Source: Kalaharituber pfeilii (lineage: Eukaryota > Ascomycota > Pezizomycetes > Pezizales > Pezizaceae). From it: a stretch of 64,000 nt of DNA. Each line of letters starts with the position of its first letter. The first letter of the stretch is position 1. The stretch covers positions 186,001 to 250,000 of the forward strand of contig WHUZ01000018.1 in the NCBI GenBank assembly GCA_015179045.1, read 5' to 3'. The notes below the pieces were generated by a model that was not told the DNA's origin, ran no database searches, and saw only the letters and a program-made list of their open reading frames with translations. A program made the position numbers and the translations under genes. Positions 42,430 to 52,614 of the stretch are shown piece after piece.

Positions 42430-42738
42430 TCAAATGTAGAACGGAGCAAGCTGGCTATCAATGGCAAAACCATCTGACCTCACAATTAATTTTTCTAAAA
42501 TCCTGAATTTCTGATGTCTCCAGCATCTCTTGTCGTTTTCTTCTTGTTCTATTTCCCTGTCACAAAACTGCCCCTGTAATCTTTTTACGTCACATACCAA
42601 CCCTTCTTGTAGTGCACCATTTCTCGTATTCCTGCAGTGACAATCAGTATCACTTTGATCAATCTTTGATAGAGGATGGTCTGGATGCGTTATCACACCG
42701 AAGAGTTCGCATGATGGACAAGGAGATAAAATCTGCAT
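42430..42738 (-). CDS. Hypothetical Cys-rich ORF
   Basis: 102 codons with seven Cys (PCPSCELFGVITHPDHPL, DTDCHCRNTRNG, LVCDVKRLQGQFCDRE) and a charged helical C-terminal half. The Cys spacing could bind zinc, but no family match comes to mind. It lies upstream of, and on the same strand as, 41856-42227. It could be a real exon or chance. Confidence 0.25.
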   Translation of the reverse strand: MQILSPCPSCELFGVITHPDHPLSKIDQSDTDCHCRNTRNGALQEGLVCDVKRLQGQFCDREIEQEENDKRCWRHQKFRILEKLIVRSDGFAIDSQLAPFYI

Positions 42739-42739
42739 G

Positions 42740-43560
42740 GATCATGTTACACCCGCGCTGAAGGGCTGAAGGTTAGTGACGTACTGGGAGTTGAAGTCAA
42801 CAGCATGTTGCAAAAGTCGGCGGCCTGTACGAAAGCAGATAACCTACGACAACTGGACGGGTATCCTATTGAGCGACCTAGGAGGAGTAAGACTTAGCCA
42901 TTGTTGGGTCACCAGCAGCCTTGCTGCTTAATGTGGTAAACCGTAAAATGCTCCTTGTTTATCTCACAACTTCTTGATTCTTTGTTTCCACCCACACTAC
43001 TAGCGGGATTGTGGGCACCCTCTAGTCTCGTAACCAGACGCTGATTAAGCGGAGTTTCATGCGTGTGTGTGCTCCGCTATTCTAGAGAGTGTCTGGGCCC
43101 GGTTTTGTTGGGCGTCTCTGCTCCGCCAAGTTGGTTGATCCCGCAGGTTACGAGACTAATCCCGCAGCTAGTTTTGGGACTTCCGCAACTAGTCTCGTAA
43201 CCATTCCGCAACACAGTTTTTGAGCGTTTTGAGCTACCCGATATGACCTTCGGAAATTGTAAACACTCCTACAAAGACTAAAACCCTCACCCCAAGCACC
43301 TATCCCATGGTATTTTAACCCAACTTGTAAAGTTGTACTTCAAAACGGCACCAGGAATAATAATAATACGAATACTGCTAGGCCTATAGGATTCAATGCC
43401 AGCATTGGTCCGCCAAGTTGGTTAATCCTGCAACTGACCTTGGGACTTCCGCAATGTTCAAACCATTCTGTAACATAGTTTTTGCAAAACATAGTTTACG
43501 CCCTGAGCGCAAGTAATCCTGTCGCCGGCATCGCAACGTGCAATCACACAATATATGCGC
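42740..43560. other. Repeat-bearing intergenic stretch
   Basis: No gene is seen. At 43025-43175 the segment starts AGTCTCGTAACCAGACGCTG and ends GGTTACGAGACTAAT, so its ends are inverted copies; a direct relative of its right part recurs at 43411-43490 (CCGCCAAGTTGGTTAATCCT). The GTCTCGTAACCAGACGC wording also occurs near 50711, 28500, 56695 and 18763. Confidence 0.5.
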
Positions 43561-43562
43561 AC

Positions 43563-43565
<3 letters not shown>

Positions 43566-43609
<44 letters not shown>

Positions 43610-43635
43610 CAGTACCCCTAAGGACTATGGCTCAA
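43566..43635 (-). mobile_element. Type A micro-retroposon with a long T-run
   Basis: About 38 T, AATATCAGTACCCCTAAGGA and CTATGG are a decayed LINE A 3' end. No duplication was found. Downstream (43635-43810) CTCAATATGCT-like words repeat irregularly. Confidence 0.55.
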
Positions 43636-44862
43636 TGTGCTTAATGTGTCCAATATGTACTACATCTCATATGTGCACTCAACATGCTCAATATGCTCGT
43701 GCGCTCAATATCTCAGTGTATCCAATATGCTTAAAATGCTCAATATGCTTGCGCACGCCCAATGTTTTTATGTGCATGCCCAATATGCTTACTTCGCTCG
43801 ATACGCTCAATGGCGTGAAGATGGTCAATTAACTCAATTAGGCAATATCATAGCTTGCCTTGTTAGCACATTACGGAATCGAGATCAAGTTTACGCTGTT
43901 GCAAAAGGGGTACCAGAAGGTGGGGTTGGGCTATATTGACTCGCTTAGCGGCATCTGGATCACTGAAGGGCCTTGTTGGGTCGCTGAGTTGGGTGCCAAC
44001 TTTACCACTTGGTCGCGACGCTACAACCGAGGGGTGCCCCGCATCGAAAATTACATCAACACGAAGCTCGGGACCGCCCGAGCAAGTATTTCGGCCTTTT
44101 CTACGGAATTGAGCCACAGCGTTCGGCAGAGGAGGAGAGCGTCGGAGGCGATTGGAATGCAACGTTCTACCTACGGTGGCCTGGAGTTACAGCACAAAGT
44201 GCCAAAAGTCGAAAAATGGAAAGTTGAAAAGTCCGTGCGATGCTCGTGTCATAACAAAATTACGTATTCTACGTAACATATGTCGCTAGAGATAAATGCC
44301 TAACGCGATTAATTTTTTATTAAAAATATGAATAAAAATAAAAATAAAAATAAAAAAAGGCGAAGCTAATTTCAGTCAATAGCATGAACATCTTGTAATG
44401 TCAACCATACCTATCCTCCCACTCCTTCTCATCCTTTGCATAGCTGGAGCTCTCCCGCAGACCCATTGGTTAGTTGGGTAGAGGACTAGTCACTGAGAGT
44501 ACGTGCACCTCCATCCAAGAGGACTACTTTCAGGATTAGGATACCTGGCGAGACACTGTGGGCCATGGTAGTCACAACTGCAGATAGATCATCCTCGAGG
44601 ACCTGGAAAGCTACAAGTTTGATCTAGCAGTGGACTAGCAGTGGACTAGCCTTGGTAGCGGGAAGGAAGCCTGAAAACTTCTGGGCGGTTACGCGATTTA
44701 GAAAAAAAAAAAAAAAAGGTGCAACTGGGCACTGAACCCACGTATATGACGATCTCTCACATAAAGGACCTGCCATTTATGTCGATTGGTTTTGGTAAAT
44801 AGGTACTTGCTTCTAACTGGTTTGCTGTTACTGCATGCAATTACAATAGCCAAGTGCGATGT
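43636..44862. other. No gene recognised
   Basis: No gene. A decayed A-rich tail at 44300-44358 (AACGCGATTAAT then AATAAAAATAAAA) and another at 44690-44717 (TACGCGATTTAG then A15) may be very old type A retroposons. Confidence 0.35.
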
Positions 44863-44919
44863 TCTTTTTTTTTTTCTTTTTTTTTTGGCCCGCATACAGG
44901 CTACCACCCTATAGCAGGG
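44863..44919 (-). mobile_element. Type C micro-retroposon, 57 bp
   Basis: T-rich tail, GGCCCGCATACAGGCTACCA, CCCTATAGCAGGGA, flanked by AGCCAAGTGCGATGT / GCCAAGTGTGATGT (44848-44862 and 44920-44934, one mismatch). Confidence 0.85.
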
Positions 44920-44934
44920 AGCCAAGTGTGATGT

Positions 44935-45829
44935 GAGCTGCCATTGCCAAGTATATTCATATGCTACAATGTGATATCTGTGTACGCAGGGATCTCGAGT
45001 ATTATTCTAGCAGCCCCTGTCCTGGAATTGACATGGTCGCGTTGTCGGTTACAAATGGCTGGAAACACTGGGAGTAGAGCCTTTCATCAAATGCACATGT
45101 AGCTACCACCTACTGTCCATTGTCCAACCTACCGTCAAATATCAGGCAGCAGCGCTGTTTGGCAAATCGTAATATGTATCAAATCGCACGCACGTACATA
45201 AGGTTGTCCTTTAGGACTGACTATTATCTATTGATGACACCATTATACAGAACTTTGTATGTAGAGGCTATGTATGAGACTAACTTGTATCGCGGTCTAA
45301 TGTCTAACAACGTGACCCACCAGAGGGTAAATACGATGCGTAGCGGAAGAATAAGGATAGCGGGACAAGCGCTATAGAGGAAAGACAATGGTGCAAACGG
45401 AGGCAGCAATGGAGTGGAGGCACGGAGGAAGGCAACGAGGAGAGGAGGTGAGCGACTCTATGGTATTAAGTGGGTGCGGGTTTCCGCAGACTATATACAC
45501 AGAAAGCGAGACGACTATACCTAAATGGTAGCCGTAGGCAACAAACTTGTACAGATTCGTAAAGAAAAGACGAAGTAACACAAGCTGTATGCAAGTTCGA
45601 AACAAATCCCAGCTAAATGTGATATCCGAAGTAATTCCGTAACTCATAAACGAGAAATAAGTGAAAGAATTACGTATACGATATAAAAATAGCAACCATC
45701 CATGTAAACGACATGTGAAACGAAGATAAGAAAGAATTAAGCCAATAAAACAATAACAGAACGTGTATGTCGTGATAATAGAAGGCGGGATCAGACTGTC
45801 CGTTTTGACAATGTCCACATAATTTGTCT
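44935..45829. other. No gene recognised
   Basis: Overlapping open frames (45120-45377 +, 45372-45818 -) contradict each other and show no motif. I would not call a gene. Confidence 0.3.
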
Positions 45830-46115
45830 TTATAAGATATGAGGGGACGACCTCTATTTACCTTGTTCAAGATTGGGCATCAATAATGAGGGCATTGATT
45901 CCCTCAGACGTTTAACCCTTCCTCGGCACATATATCTATTCTGTTTTTGTTCTTCTTTCTTTCCAGCGAACCTTTGTTACGCCTAGACCCTCTCAACTAA
46001 GCCGCGAGCCTTCACTGTTCTCATTTTTGGTCATTACTGGACGTGCACTGTCGTTGTGGAATAGCCTCCATTGAATTTCCTCACCTTGTCGAAATAGATA
46101 ACCACTTAGTGGTTG
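45830..46115 (+). repeat. Repeat upstream of the Gln-rich pseudogene, copy 1
   Basis: From about AATTTGTCTTTATAAGATAT to CACTTAGTGGTTGACTAAGC. An inverted copy at 58914-59170 precedes the GTPase gene. Shared words include GAACCTTTGTTACGCCT, CTCAACTAAGCCGCGAGCC and TTTTGGTCATTACTGGA. It may be an LTR or a duplicated promoter segment; I found no target duplication. Confidence 0.7.
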
Positions 46116-46141
46116 ACTAAGCTACACTCGAACCTCTCATA

Positions 46142-46853
46142 TTGGATATCCTGTCATATTGGATGAACTCTGCCTGCCAGAGCAAAATGGGCCGGCAGCA
46201 GCAGCACCTGGAAGTATTGGAAAAGCTGGAGCGGACGATGGAGGAGGAAAAACTACACCAGCGGAAGACCCTTCAGGAGCAGGAGAAGCAGCAGAAGGCT
46301 CTTCAGGAGGCTTTTTCAGGCGCAGCTGAAGGCTTTTCGGGAGCGGCAGCAGCAACTAGATACGCAGCGACAACAACTGGAGCAACACCGACAGGAAATG
46401 CAGGAGCAGGGACTGCAGCAGCTGAGGGCGTTTCAGGACGCGCAGCAGCGGCTGGAGCAGCAACGCCAAGAGGAACGCCAACACTATGAGAAACAACAGC
46501 AGCGGCTGGAGATGCAACCCCAAGGGCAACGTCAAGAGCACGAGAAGCGGCAGCAGGAGCAGCATTGGCGGCAGCGGCAGCAGCAGTGGCAGGAGCAGCA
46601 GCAGAAACTGGAGCAGCAACGCCAAGAGTACGAGAAGCAGCAGCAGGAGCGGCAGCGGCGGCAGCAGCAGCAGCAGCAACAGTGGCAGGAACAGCAGCAG
46701 AAACTGGAGCAGGCACGCAAAGAGCTATGCAAAGAGTACGAGAAGCAGCAGCAGGAGAAGCAGTGGCAGCAGCAGCAGCAGCAGCAGCAGTGGCAGGAGC
46801 GGCAGCGGAAACTGCAGCAGCGGAAACTGCAGCTGCAGCTGCAGGAGCAGTAG
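46142..46853 (+). pseudogene. Gln-rich coiled-coil fragment of the GTPase family
   Basis: The first frame reads LEVLEKLERTMEEEKLHQRK up to about 46310; coding-like sequence then continues one frame over (QAQLKAFRERQQQLDTQRQQ, LRAFQDAQQRLEQQRQEERQ ...) to a stop at 46853, so a frameshift sits in or near the TTTTT at 46313. The product is a Gln/Glu/Arg coiled coil rich in EYEKQQQE repeats, like the C-terminal half of the protein at 57019-58744, but no GTPase domain is present. Repeats of CAG drive high open-frame content in all frames, so exact limits are soft. Confidence 0.55.
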
Positions 46854-47109
46854 GAGAAAATAACATGCTTAGAGCAACGGAAACGGCCAAGGGGTCCTAT
46901 AAACTAGTTACTGACAAGCCTGTATCGAGAAACAACTTCAGGTATATTATTGCAGTCATTTTTCTGTCTGTTTTATCGAAGGGCCTGTTGGGTTATGCTT
47001 GATTTTTTTAGAATCTTTCTCTCTTGGTCATTCTCTTGCGTGAATACCTTTTCAGCCTTTTTGTTTCTTTTTTTTTTGGCGGGAGGAAGCTTCAGCTCAT
47101 AACTGTAAT

Positions 47110-47235
47110 TTTTTTTTTTTTTTTTTTTTTAATATCATTAATCGTGTGCCGCCCTTGGGGCTATGGCGATGTTTAGTTATATGAGATTATAAACAAGAAA
47201 AGCAAAGAAGAAAACAGGAATGGGTGATTCACCAC
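47110..47235 (-). mobile_element. LINE A 3'-end fragment
   Basis: T-run of about 20, AATATCATTAATCGTGTGCC, GCCCTTGGGGCTATGGCGAT, then 3' UTR. The flanks TCATAACTGTAA and TCACCACTGTAA suggest the target duplication ACTGTAA. Confidence 0.7.
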
Positions 47236-47310
47236 TGTAACAATTAACTAATGTAGATATAATAGGAATTCAACGGCAAACATCAATGCAAGTAACTATA
47301 GCAGTACAAG

Positions 47311-47368
47311 CCTTGCCATTGCGACTAGCAATAAGCATGGTTATGTGATAAACAAAAAAGAATAAAAA
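47311..47368 (+). mobile_element. Diverged type B micro-retroposon
   Basis: CCTTGCCATTGCGACTAGCA, ATAAGCATGGTTATGTGATA and an A-rich tail. Several hairpin bases differ. No clear duplication. Confidence 0.5.
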
Positions 47369-47829
47369 AAGAAAAGCAGTAAAAATAGCCAAACAGCTAT
47401 CATAAACTAATTATCATCATAACCCTCAAGCAATGAGGTCACATAATTTCCTATAAGACCAATAACTTTCTTTTCTAATACCAATACATATTGACAACTA
47501 CTTTCAGAGAATGAGTGCTTAGAAGAACTCCAACTTCCCAGCGCACTTAGAACTCAAAATTTACATTAGAGTGAAGCTCGGGACTGCCTGAGAAAGAATA
47601 TCAACTTTATTTTTCAGAATTCACATCAGGAACGGAAAATTTTTGCGTCCTGTGCGTCAGACGACACTAGCGCCTCTGATGCAGACTTGCCACCCGGGGT
47701 GCGCAGCCCTCTGACTGCTATGCCTGGGTACTGTATTGCTGCTCTCAATACCCGGAAGCTAGAGTTAAAATGTGGTGTCTGGATGCAGACCTTTGCTGTC
47801 TACTTCCAGACACATATCTGGCGTTCCAT
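47369..47829. other. No gene recognised
   Basis: Nothing supportable is seen in this stretch. Confidence 0.3.
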
Positions 47830-48050
47830 TGTCAGGACGCAATTGAGATAAATTTGCAATGCTGTACGGTCAGGACGCAATTGTAGAACTGTACTGTCAG
47901 GACGCCATTGTATTGCTGTACTGTCAGGAGGTAGTTGCGCAGCTGTACGGTCAGGAAGTAATTGTAGAACTGTACTGTCAGGACACCATTGTATTGCTGT
48001 ACTGTCAGAAGGCAATTGCAGAGCTGTACGATCGGGATGCAATTGTAATC
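47830..48050 (+). repeat. Minisatellite, about 26-bp unit
   Basis: About eight imperfect copies of a unit reading CTGTACTGTCAGGACGCCAT-TGTATTG. Copies alternate between GTACTGTC and GTACGGTC and between TTGTAGAA and TTGTATTG/TTGCGCAG, suggesting a higher-order unit of about 78 bp. The open frame through it is a by-product. Confidence 0.85.
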
Positions 48051-48541
48051 CTATAGAGTTGGGAGGCAGTGCCTTTCATATGTCTGCATCCACATCCAAT
48101 GTATTCACTCATCAAAATAGTATATTCATTCTATATACATGCTAAAGTATCAAAAGCTCTATACTGAAGGGCCTACTATGCTACATCGATGCTGTCATGC
48201 ATGCTATGTGTATGCTGCCATAGCACGCAAATGCTACCATCCTGCGTTCAATGTGGCCATACTGAGTGGATGCTGCCATGCAGGATGTACGCTGCCAGAT
48301 ACGAGAGGTTAGCCTTGCCACGACGCGATAAGCATGATACCGCAACTCACCTTGCTGCCATGCTGCGTGAATAACCAATTGTACTGCAGCAACAAGATCA
48401 ATTTTTGTTTACTGGTATTATATTGGACTCTGAAAAAGAGCTTGCAACAAGCAAGTCTCTAGAGGTCTATAACAGAGAAATAGCCCATATAGCTCTTTCA
48501 CTAATTATTAGAGCTCACCTGCCCATTTCTAGATTTTAGGG
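48051..48541. other. No gene; TGCTGCCAT-rich patch
   Basis: Between 48185 and 48365 words such as ATGCTGCCATGCAGG and ATGCTACCAT recur irregularly; otherwise nothing is seen. Confidence 0.4.
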
Positions 48542-48958
48542 TAGGGTGCGCAAATGGGTTGGATAAACCGTACCCCGACCCACTCGACCCACTCCAGGGG
48601 CGGGTTCCGCGTCGGGCGGGTTCACCATTTGAGAACCTGCCCGCAGGGCTCTGCAACACTCGCGATGAGTATAAGCAGCTATACTAGTATATGCCCACCA
48701 TGACGGCAGTATCAGCAGCTGTATATGCTCGCCGCAATGGCAGTATCAGCAGCTATATATGCGCGCCGGAATGGAAGTATAAGCAGCCATATATGCACGC
48801 CAGAATGGCTGTATTAGCAGTCATATATGCTCGCCATATATGGTCACTGTGACTATATTATATATGGCCGATATATGTGGCTTGGCGCCAACGCAGGGCC
48901 CCGCGAGCGGGTCGTAGGAGGGCAAAACCTGCCCTGACCTACCCGTTTGCGCACACTA
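48542..48958. mobile_element. hAT-type MITE, copy 1
   Basis: The ends TAGGGTGCGCAAATGGGT and ACCCGTTTGCGCACACTA are inverted copies, and the 8-bp flanks TTTTAGGG (48534-48541) and TTTTGGGG (48959-48966) match at 7 of 8, the duplication length of hAT elements. The interior has tandem units of about 39 bp (for example AGTATCAGCAGCTATATATG then CGCGCCGGAATGG), at least four copies at 48660-48850. Non-coding. Confidence 0.85.
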
Positions 48959-48966
48959 TTTTGGGG

Positions 48967-49496
48967 TGATTATATTTTCATTGCTTCTATAGAGGTATGG
49001 TAAATCTCAGGTATAGCTAGATACTCTTCTTTACAAAACTTTAGTATATCCCACCTCCATATGCTAAACTCTGCTACTAGTACTACTGTAGTCCGCCACC
49101 TCTATAGTCTGTTACCACTATAGTTTGCCTAACTACTATAGTCTACTACTATTATACTCTGAGAAAAAGCCATAGTCTACCACTATTATAGTCTACTAGA
49201 AGCTGTAGGTCATCAGAATAGTACTGGTATAGAAAGGATTAGAGGGCAATGAGAAAGTGGACAGGGCAGTGAAAATCAGGGCCCTCCTACCTACTATACT
49301 ATGACGAAGATATCATAGAAGTTGGCATATATATGGAGGGGAAAAAGTAGTGAGTGGAAAAAAAGGACAAGTTAGGATTAAACTACTAACCGCTATAATG
49401 TTTAGGGAAGCATACAGCTATACTAGTAGGTCGACTCAGGAATAAATGACTCAGAACCTAGAGGTACCAAGTAGGAAAGGTAAAGAACCCAGAGTT
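48967..49496. other. No gene; CTATAGTC-rich patch
   Basis: Between 49075 and 49215 words such as CTACTACTATAGTCTG recur. No gene is seen. Confidence 0.4.
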
Positions 49497-49560
49497 TTTT
49501 TTTTTTTTTTTTTTTTTTTATATCATTACTCGCTTGCCGCCCTAAGGGCTATGGCAAGGT
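49497..49560 (-). mobile_element. Type A micro-retroposon
   Basis: T-run of about 24, ATATCATTACTCGCTTGCCG, CCCTAAGGGCTATGGCAAGG, possibly continuing into 3' UTR (TTGTAGTTACATACATAATG). The duplication was not settled. Confidence 0.7.
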
Positions 49561-49639
49561 TGTAGTTACATACATAATGACCTTTGTCTCCCCCGAGTAA
49601 AAATGAAATAAATGAACAGATAACGCTAGTGGTATAGAG

Positions 49640-49952
49640 AAGGAGAAGAGATTGTAGAGCACATTTGGGAAGAATGCAGAGTCTGGAGGCAGAAGTGGCT
49701 GAGGGGCCAGGAGGCCATGAGGGAACCTCTAAAGGTGAAGGAGAATGGTGGAGATCTATTAATACCAATGCAAGAATAGGGGGGACCGTAACAGTGAAAT
49801 TTCCTATTTCATAAATTGACATCTCAGAATATCAGCGTGGAGAGGCCTATATCTTTTATTTCCTTTATTTCCTTCAATCTCTTATGTAACTAATCCCGCC
49901 ATAGCCCCCAGGGTAGCATACAAGTAGTGATATTAAAAAAAAAAAAAAAAAA
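49640..49952 (+). mobile_element. LINE A-related 3' fragment
   Basis: Codes for VEHIWEECRVWRQKWLRGQE, the knuckle region at the end of a LINE ORF2 (H...C spacing as in the A copies but a different sequence), then a 3' UTR, the hairpin CCCGCCATAGCCCCCAGGGT and an A-tail at 49933-49952. The hairpin is diverged, so this may be a separate subfamily. Confidence 0.65.
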
Positions 49953-49954
49953 GG

Positions 49955-50175
49955 TCTACCCAAAAGCCGTAGTCTATCAAAAGCTATTATCTACCATTAT
50001 TATAGTCCATTGGAAAGCTGTAGTCGGTCAGAAAGCTGTAGTTTGTAGGAAAGCCGTAGTTCGTCGGAAAGCTGTAGTCCGTCAGAAAGCTGTAGTTTAT
50101 GGGAAAGCTGTAGTTTATCAGAAAGCCATAGTCTGCCACTATTACAGCTGCCATAGTTTGCTGCTATTATAGTCT
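49955..50175 (+). repeat. Minisatellite, about 19-bp unit
   Basis: Around ten copies of a unit like GTCAGAAAGCTGTAGTTTG, with imperfect spacing. Related CTGTAGT/CATAGTC words extend to 50290. Confidence 0.8.
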
Positions 50176-50749
50176 ACTGAAAAGCCATAGTTCATTGGAA
50201 GGTATAAGCAAAGTTCACTGGAAAGCTATAGTCTACTACCATTATAATCTACCTAACTACTAAAATCTGCTAAACTGCACTGCTTGCTGAACTGCCATAG
50301 ACTGCCACTGCTAAACTGCTACGGCTTTAGCTATATAGTGAAGTTTACTTGTTCTCTATAGAGATTATTACTCTACTACTGCTACTATTCTGCCTCTCAG
50401 GCACTTAGTTTCAAACAAATTGTTTATCAGCAAGTACAATTTCTATTCACAATGTCTCATCAAATACAATTAAACTGAGTGATAGATGGCTGGTAATGAT
50501 GTTCAGAATTAAGCGGAAAGGTAGTCTTAAGAGGAAAGCTAGTTTGGTTAGCAGAAAGCTAGAATCAGACACCGGAAAGCCATTTCTGCTAGCTGGTTGC
50601 ATTTCCGCCAGCAGGGCTTCCGCCCAGCAAAACTTGTCGCTCAGAAAACTGGTCAAGATCTTCCAGATGCTCCTAGCGGAGTCTAACCATTTTCCTGAAA
50701 CTCCGCTTAGTTAGCGTCTGGTTATGAGACTAGTAGTAACGGGCATCTG

Positions 50750-50856
50750 AGGGTTAATATATAGAGAGTCCGGGACATACTCTGCCTGCAGTAGAGTAAT
50801 ATCACAGCTTGGTGTGCCATGATGGTAGGAGGAAGCTGACTACTAGTATGTGTAGC
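50750..50856 (+). repeat. Dispersed repeat, left part of a split copy
   Basis: TGAGGGTTAATATATAGAGA to CTACTAGTATGTGTAGC matches the beginning of 55868-56116 (TGGGGGTTAATATATAGAGA ...). The copy resumes at 52615 after a hAT MITE. TG...CA-like ends suggest an LTR, but no 5-bp duplication was found. Confidence 0.75.
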
Positions 50857-51261
50857 TAGTGTGCACAAATGGGTGGGTCAGGGCAGGTTTTGCTACTCTA
50901 CAACCTGCCCGCAACTCGCCCCACCCCATCGGCCTCTTTGGTCAATGCCCGCAGGGCCTCGCCTTTGCACCAAGCTGCATATATCAGCCACGTATAATGT
51001 GGTCGTGGCAAGCATACATGGTTGCTCATACTGCCATTACGGCGGGTATATATGGCTGTAAATACTGCCATTACGGTGAGCATATATGGCTGTAAATACT
51101 GCTATTATGGAGAGCATATTACTACTGATACTGCCATCACAGGTTTTTATGGGTTCTGCATGGCCCCGCGAGCAGGTTTTCCAATGATGACTCTGCCCGA
51201 CGGGTTCTCGGCAGAGATAGAACCTGCCCACTGAAGCAGGTCACATGAGTCAGGTTGCGGG

Positions 51262-51641
51262 GTTTTTTTTTTTTTTTTAATTAAAGGAACCCCGCATACA
51301 GGCTACCAGCCTATGGCAGAGACCCATATAGCCAGGCCAGGTTGGAGCAACTACCTATCTATTCTACATATACAATTGGGTATCCAATATACCCTCCGGC
51401 CTTCGGCTAGCCCAGATCGAGACTGGCAAACCATACCTCGACCGGGTTGCCCTCTACTCCCTCCTGCCTCCACCCTTTCTCCTTCAAGTCCTCCCAGCAC
51501 TGCCAGGTGACCTGCGCCCCATCTTTGTCCTTCTTCTGTGGCCGTTCCAGCTCAGCACACCTGAACACCACATGTTCAGCACTCCATGCCTCTCCACAGG
51601 TGCAAAGCGCTCCTCATCGCTGATCTTCCTCCGCCACATGG
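51262..51641 (-). mobile_element. LINE C 3' fragment nested in the hAT MITE
   Basis: T tail, GGAACCCCGCATACAGGCTA, CCAGCCTATGGCAGAGACCC, then 3' UTR and ORF end homologous to 53160-53520. It is flanked by TCAGGTTGCGGG (51250-51261 and 51643-51654). Confidence 0.85.
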
Positions 51642-51654
51642 CTCAGGTTGCGGG

Positions 51655-52579
51655 TTTTTTTTTTTTTTTTTTTTTTTTTTTATATCAATACTCGCAGGCC
51701 GCCCTACGGGCTACGGCGAGGGTCTTTATTAAATAAAGTGAAGAAAAGAAAAAGGCTCAATCAAATACATGTGGTACCCGCGGTGATCCTACGTGATGCG
51801 GGACAATAACTCCCTCAGAGGGCCAGTCTGTCCGTCCTACTACCGTCCCCTGTCCCATTCGTACTGGTCCGCTCTCAACCAACGTCCTCCAAGTCTCACT
51901 TTCTCCACCCCGGTCGGCTCCTCCAGGTAAACAACCACCGAACTGGTCTTCTTTCCTTCCTCGACCAGTCTTGTCTTCGGTCTGAGCCAGCTAATCCCTA
52001 CCGTCTTCCCTATCTTGTTGTTTGCCTCCAACCACTTTCGAACCTTGCCCAAGTCCTTCCTTAGGGCAATGCCGTGTACGACGATGCCATCTACGGGGGT
52101 GGTGGCATTGGGAGTGGCGGATTTTGTCTTGGGGATTCGGGGAGGGGCGCTGGAGTTTTTTGTGGGGCCTGGGGATGGGCCGGGGGTCTGTGAGCTTGTG
52201 GGGGGTTGGGGGTTTTTCCCCTTTAAGTGACTTTCGAAGGCTGCTTCTTCACTCGGCAGCCTTTGTCTCTTCGAGGTGGGGGGGGGGGATTTTCCGCACT
52301 CTCTGCGCGGGGTGGGGCTCCCAAGGCTGTGGGGTCGACCGACGAGGACGACGCGATCTTCCTGGCCTCCTCATCGCTGAGTTGGCGTTTGATCTCGTAT
52401 GGCTGATTGGGAGCTGGAGTCTTCCCCTTTCTCTTCTTTGTCCGAGCGGGGATGGGGTTGTTGCCGAACCGAGCGGGATTGGGTGACGGTGGTGGTGGAG
52501 GTGGCGGTGGTACCGGGCTCGCCGGCTCCGTGTGTACGCACGTGATGGGGCTGAGCCCCAGTGTCTGTGGTGGCGGTGG
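51655..52579 (-). mobile_element. ORF1-only LINE derivative
   Basis: From 3' to 5' on the minus strand: T tail, the type A hairpin (CTCGCAGGCCGCC...GGGCTACGGCGAG), a short 3' UTR, then the end of an ORF1-like protein (VRKWLEANNKIGKTVGISWL, SSVVVYLEEPTGVEKVRLGG, RWLRADQYEWDR, stop 51840) and its Pro-rich N-terminal part (52223-52579). No reverse transcriptase lies between, so ORF1 is joined directly to a LINE 3' end, as in HAL1-type half-LINEs. Flanked by AGGTTGCGGG (51645-51654 and 52580-52589), the same site as the previous insertion. ORF1 is frame-shifted around 52060-52220. Confidence 0.75.
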
Positions 52580-52614
52580 AGGTTGCGGGTTACCTGACCC
52601 GTTTGCGCACCCTA

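Larger units (their letters stand above)
50857..52614. mobile_element. hAT-type MITE, copy 2, with nested insertions
   Basis: Left end TAGTGTGCACAAATGGGT, right end ACCCGTTTGCGCACCCTA, flanks TGTGTAGC (50849-50856) and TATGTAGC (52615-52622), 7 of 8 matching. The interior has the ATATATGGCTGTAAATACTG tandem units (51000-51130), in the opposite orientation to copy 1. Two LINE-derived fragments (51262-51641 and 51655-52579) are nested near its right end. The unoccupied site is visible in the related repeat at 55868-56116. Confidence 0.85.

Noticed and set aside
42961..43460. rRNA or tRNA genes in GC-rich intergenic patches
   Set aside because: I looked for conserved tRNA arms and rRNA core words and saw none in the window.
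47830..50175. Regularly spaced repeats resembling a CRISPR array
   Set aside because: Units are directly tandem and imperfect, without unique spacers, there are no cas genes, and the genome is eukaryotic.
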